Below, piece by piece: positions 60,540 through 64,000 of a stretch of 64,000 bases of DNA (position 1 is the first letter of the stretch; every line of letters begins with the position of its first letter). The stretch lies in the NCBI GenBank assembly GCA_942492205.1, contig CALODT010000004.1, positions 1 to 64,000 of the forward strand. Direction: 5' to 3'. A program made the position numbers and the translations under genes. The notes beneath the pieces were generated by a model. The model was not told where the DNA came from. It saw only the letters and a list, made by a program, of their open reading frames with translations, and did not search any database. The stretch comes from UBA1847 sp942492205 (GTDB taxonomy: Bacteria; Pseudomonadota; Gammaproteobacteria; Steroidobacterales; Woeseiaceae).

Positions 60540-61474
60540 AGTTGGTCCAGGTAATCCTTTACACCGACCTCGACAGGTCGAAACTCAACGTCGCAGCCCG
60601 ATGCGCGTAACTGTGTCAGGTCTGCCTGCGTGTAGCTCTGGTAAGCACCTTTCAGGTGATCGGGGAACGGTATGTAGCTTATCTTGCCCTTTCCATGCCA
60701 CTCGATTACCGCATTGGCGACGTCGTTGAAACTCTGCGCCCGGCCGGTACCGGTATTGAAGATGCCCGAGACATCCGGATGCTCGAGGAACCACAGGTTA
60801 ACGTCGCAGACATCGTCAACATAGACGAAGTCGCGCAGCTGCTCGCCATCGCCATAGCCGTCGGTGCCCGAAAACAGGCGCGCCTCGCCGTCGTCCAGAA
60901 TCTGGTTGTTGAAGTGAAATGCGACGCTTGCCATCGCCCCCTTGTGCTGTTCGCGTGGTCCATAAACATTGAAGTAACGCAGGCCAACGACCTGGCTGCC
61001 TGGCTCGGGGGCTACGCGGCGCACATAACGATCGAACTGCAGCTTGGAATAGCCGTAGACGTTGAGCGGATTCTCGAAAAGAGGATCTTCAAGGAATGAT
61101 GTCGAGCCACCGTAGACCGACGCCGAAGACGCGTAAACGAACGGTGTGCCGTGATCGAGGCAATGATGCAGCAGCCGCTTCGAATATTCGTAGTTGTTTT
61201 CCATCATGTAGCGACCGTTCCACTCGGTCGTTTCGGAACAGGCACCCTGGTGCAACAGGCTGTCGATTTCGTCACTGAATGCCCGGTCCGTGCCCAGCCT
61301 GTGCAGAAAATCGTCCTTGTCGAGATAATCGGCGATCGGCAGGTCGGCTATGTTCGCGAACTTGTGGCCGTCTTCGAGATCATCGACCACGACGATATCG
61401 CTGTAGCCGCGATCGGCCAGGGCCCTGACCAGGTTGCTGCCGATGAAGCCGGCGCCGCCGGTGACGATATGCAT
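60518..61474 (-). CDS. hldD: ADP-L-glycero-D-manno-heptose-6-epimerase
   Basis: HldD converts ADP-D,D-heptose to ADP-L,D-heptose, the donor for WaaF. The 318-residue short-chain dehydrogenase-type protein has the NADP loop TGGAGFIGSN (5-14), SSASVYGG, YGYSKLQFD with the catalytic Tyr-x3-Lys, and YFNVYGPREQHKGAMASVAF. All are characteristic. It follows the CHCC zinc-finger gene by about 40 bases on the same strand and overlaps waaF. Confidence 0.95.
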   Translation of the reverse strand: MHIVTGGAGFIGSNLVRALADRGYSDIVVVDDLEDGHKFANIADLPIADYLDKDDFLHRLGTDRAFSDEIDSLLHQGACSETTEWNGRYMMENNYEYSKRLLHHCLDHGTPFVYASSASVYGGSTSFLEDPLFENPLNVYGYSKLQFDRYVRRVAPEPGSQVVGLRYFNVYGPREQHKGAMASVAFHFNNQILDDGEARLFSGTDGYGDGEQLRDFVYVDDVCDVNLWFLEHPDVSGIFNTGTGRAQSFNDVANAVIEWHGKGKISYIPFPDHLKGAYQSYTQADLTQLRASGCDVEFRPVEVGVKDYLDQLCDRRQP

Positions 61475-61514
61475 AGTGGTATTTCCCTGAGAGTGAGACG
61501 CGCCGAGCAGGCCG

Positions 61515-61733
61515 CTAATCGTCTGCCGCGGTCAGATGGTATTGCGCGCCACAATACGGGCACTTCGCCTCACCGGTCTCTTCGACAGGAAGATACACCT
61601 TCGGATGCGAGTTCCACAGGTACATGCCGGGCATCGGACAGCTCAGCGGCAAGTCCTTCTGGCGCACGCCATACTTGTGCTGTGCGTTGGCCGGAATGAG
61701 ATTCTGGTCGACAGTTCCTGCTCTGGCAGCCAC
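61515..61733 (-). CDS. CHCC-type zinc-finger domain protein
   Basis: The 72-residue protein has the four ligands of the zf-CHCC family: Cys32 (LSCPMPGMYLWNSHP), His43, Cys58 and Cys61 (AKCPYCGAQYHL). The family is related to the NDUFS6/complex I zinc subunit, but the function of bacterial single-domain forms is unknown. A GTG at 61733 with GAGG upstream is the best start; the frame continues upstream to 61814 without family sequence. The gene commonly lies near waaF and ilvE; ilvE is not present here. Confidence 0.85.
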   Translation of the reverse strand: MAARAGTVDQNLIPANAQHKYGVRQKDLPLSCPMPGMYLWNSHPKVYLPVEETGEAKCPYCGAQYHLTAADD

Positions 61734-61801
61734 GGCTATCCTCTGCGCGATTCGTTTCGATGGCCGCAAATTATATGCGCTGCGTCGCCCCGCGGCCATG
61801 C

Positions 61802-64000
61802 TCAATCGAGCCACTGACGCCAGATGCTCTCAACGAAGTCGCGTTCCGGACCGAATTCACCATGCTCAGCGAGGGGCGGCCGATCGTCAATCGCCAGGTG
61901 GTGCTGCCGCAGGCGGTAGCCGCGGTAGCAATCCTGGAGCCGTCGACCAACCTCAAGCGGCAGCATTCCGAACTCGACGAGGGCGTCCAGCTGCCGAATA
62001 TTGTCCGTGAACTCGATAAGCCGCGGTTCACTTTTTGCCTGGCTCAGCACCAGGTACTGCACCAGGAACTCGATGTCACCGATGCCGCCGACGCCGTGCT
62101 TCAGGTCGAAATGGCGCTTGTCGCTGGCGTCGAGTTCCTTGCGCATTCTTCGGCGCATGGAGATCACGTCCTGTCGCAACGAGTCGCGCTTTACGCGGCT
62201 GATCAACGTCTCGTCGCGAATGCGCTTGAACTCACTTGCGACGGCGGCGCTACCGGCAACGGGCCTTGCTCGCAGCAACGCCTGATGCTCCCACGTCCAG
62301 GCGTTTTCCTCCTGGTAACGTTCGAACGCCTCGGTACTCGTTACCAGCAACCCGGAGCGCCCTTCGGGTCGCAGTCGCGTATCTATTTCATAGAGCTCGC
62401 CAGAGCCTGTCTGCGTCGTCAGGAAAAGCACCAGGCGACGTACGAGACGAGCAAAGAACATCGTGTTGTCGAGCGGCTTGTCGCCATCGGTGACGCGCGA
62501 CTCACCGTGAGAATCGTGCAGGAATACGATGTCGAGGTCGGAGCCGTAGGACAGCTCGAGCCCGCCCAGTTTGCCGTAGCCGATGATGCCGAAACCGGCC
62601 TGATGCCTGACGCCCCCGAGGTCATAGCAGGGTACCCCGTGGCGCAGGGTCATGTCCCGCCAGGCGACTTGCAGCGCCTCCTCGAGTACCGTTTCCGCCA
62701 GCCAGGTCAGCCCATCGCTAACCTTCATGATAGGCAGGTTGCCGGTGAAATCGGCAACGGCAATACGAAACTTTATTGCTCCCTGGTAACCGACAATCGC
62801 CTGCATTCGCGCTTCGCTGTCGCTCGTACGCCGGCCAGGTCCTGGCCGCGAGTTCCGCGGCGAAATCTGCCTTGGTCACCGCGCTGGAATAGACCTGCGG
62901 ATCAAGCAGTTCGTCCAGCAGGACCGGGTGTCGCGCAATCTGCTCGGCGATATACGGCTGCGCGCGCAGAGATCGACCAGTCGCTTCATCGCCGCGGGGT
63001 TTTCATTGAGCAAGCGCAAGGTAGGCGCTGCGGCGCACGCGTTCACGACGGCCTCGACCTACCAGTGCAGCGTGCGGTCAAGCGCCGCGGCCTGGTCGAG
63101 ACTCCTGCGCAATCTCCAGGTAACAGCGCGGGCACGAAGCGGCAAGCCGCTCGGCCGCAATGGCATCGATCTGTTGCGTCGTGGCCGCCGTTGCTGAACG
63201 ACACGATGATGTCGCCAGGCGGCGGCGCGTGCTCGCATGCCCTGCGCGCAGTATGTCGCGCCACTGCTCTTCGAGTCGCGCCGGACTCCCATGCGCGCGC
63301 AAGCTGCTGTCGCAACGGCTTGTCACCGCCGTCGTCTGCGAACGCCACCCGATCGAATTCCTGCGAAATCGCGGTCGCGATCGTCGTCAAGGTCCTCTGC
63401 AGTGCGTCCCAGTCCGGGTAACCCATGGCCAGGCAGAGTCGGGCGCGATCAGGCGGCATTTCGCGGCAGATCGTGGGTCTGCTGATCGCGAATCGCCTGG
63501 ATGAAATTCTCCAGCCGCCGCAGGAACCGGTACGCCTGCAAGCGTCTCGGCGCTTCGGGCCGACAAGCCGCGACGACCTGACCAGTCTGCGGCAATACCT
63601 TCTGCAACTCGCGGCCCTGCAGCGCGACATCGCTGCCGCCGCGCACCAGCTGGAACGACTGCACGATGAACTCCGCCTCGCGAATGCCGCCGGGACCGAG
63701 CTTTACGTTGTCGCTGAGCTCGCGACGGGCAACCTCGGCGGCGATCATCGCGTGCATCTCGCGCAGCGACTCGAACACGCCGTAGTCGAGATATCGGCGG
63801 TAGACGAATGGCCTGATCATGGCATCTGTAGAGCTCATCGATCACATCTGGCTCCGGGCTGCGGACCAACAATGCGCGCTTTGACATAGGCATAGCGCTC
63901 CCAGTCCCGTCCGTGCTGCAGCAGATAGGACTCGAGCGCAGCGAAACTGACCACCGGCGGTCCACTGTCGCCAAATGGCCGCAGCCGGGTGTCGATGCGG
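61802..64000 (-). pseudogene. glnE: Glutamine synthetase adenylyltransferase GlnE, frameshifted and cut by the window edge
   Basis: GlnE adenylylates and deadenylylates glutamine synthetase. The C-terminal transferase half is intact from about 62806 to the stop at 61802 (GYGKLGGLELSYGSDLDIVF, TRLRPEGRSGLLV, GVGGIGDIEFLVQYLVL). Upstream, family sequence continues but jumps frame: NENPAAMKRLVDLCARS, then IAEQIARHPVLLDELLDP, then YPDWDALQRTLTTIATAISQ, YRRYLDYGVFESLREMHAMI, and at the edge RIDTRLRPFGDSGPPVV of the first catalytic domain. At least five frame changes occur between 62800 and 63900. Conservation in every piece points to sequence errors more than gene loss. The N-terminus lies beyond the window. 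Confidence 0.82.

Noticed and set aside
1..64000. CRISPR arrays, tRNA or rRNA genes, insertion sequences, prophage or integrase genes
   Set aside because: I saw no direct-repeat arrays, no tRNA cloverleaf or rRNA signature, and no transposase or integrase sequence on either strand.

Overview
The window is GC-rich, densely coded Gammaproteobacterial chromosome. It carries a Pil-Chp twitching-motility block whose neighbourhood (pilGHIJ-chpA, gshB, a tonB3-like gene, yqgE, ruvX, pyrB, pilT/pilU, yggS, proC, yggT, yggU) matches the gene neighbourhood known in Pseudomonas aeruginosa. LPS heptose genes, AmpD/AmpE and a B12-uptake set with a cobalamin riboswitch fit the same class. The species cannot be named from the sequence alone; an environmental, probably marine, lineage is a guess.

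Layout. 0-2 kb: a bactofilin cut by the left edge, then a DUF6776-like gene and rppH, both broken by clustered single-base frameshifts. 2-6 kb: a BtuC-type permease, then a convergent run of a solute-binding lipoprotein, a diguanylate cyclase and TyrA. 6-14 kb: a His/Arg-rich exported protein, formaldehyde dehydrogenase, a frameshifted gamma-glutamyltransferase, a beta-propeller/amidohydrolase-like protein without its metal ligands, a 600-base non-coding stretch with a sigma-54 promoter and a terminator, an amidase lipoprotein and an unrecognised secreted metalloprotease. 14-20 kb: btuD, hisN, cobalamin riboswitch, btuB, a cob(I)alamin adenosyltransferase and btuF. 19-22 kb: ampE, ampD, rsmE. 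21.7-31 kb: the chemosensory operon pilG-pilH-pilI-pilJ-chpA-chpC. 31-43 kb: gshB, tonB3-like, yqgE-ruvX, pyrB-pyrK, three PilT/PilU retraction ATPases in tandem, yggS-proC-yggT-yggU-DUF4426 and an HU-like gene behind an elaborate leader. 43-50 kb: hydrolase, RocD, an envelope pair (coiled coil/HhH and OmpA-like), an FKBP lipoprotein, MsrB, HtpG. 50-56 kb: small hypotheticals, PpnN, L,D-transpeptidase, MltD, an exported aspartoacylase-family protein. 56.7-64 kb: LPS genes lpxL, kdkA, two heptosyltransferases and hldD, a CHCC zinc-finger protein and a heavily frameshifted glnE running off the right edge.

Functionally the window centres on surface motility (Chp signalling plus retraction motors), envelope building (LPS core, peptidoglycan turnover) and B12 acquisition. 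The frameshifts sit mainly in two dense patches (about 0.6-1.7 kb and 62.8-63.9 kb), which looks more like poor sequence quality than true gene decay.

The observations most worth following up are the sigma-54-driven orphan RNA at about 11.36-11.59 kb, the extra hairpin inside the cobalamin riboswitch core, the palindrome plus tandem-terminator leader of the HU-like gene, the third PilT-family ATPase, the Chp operon lacking methyltransferase and methylesterase genes, and the metal-ligand-free amidohydrolase.
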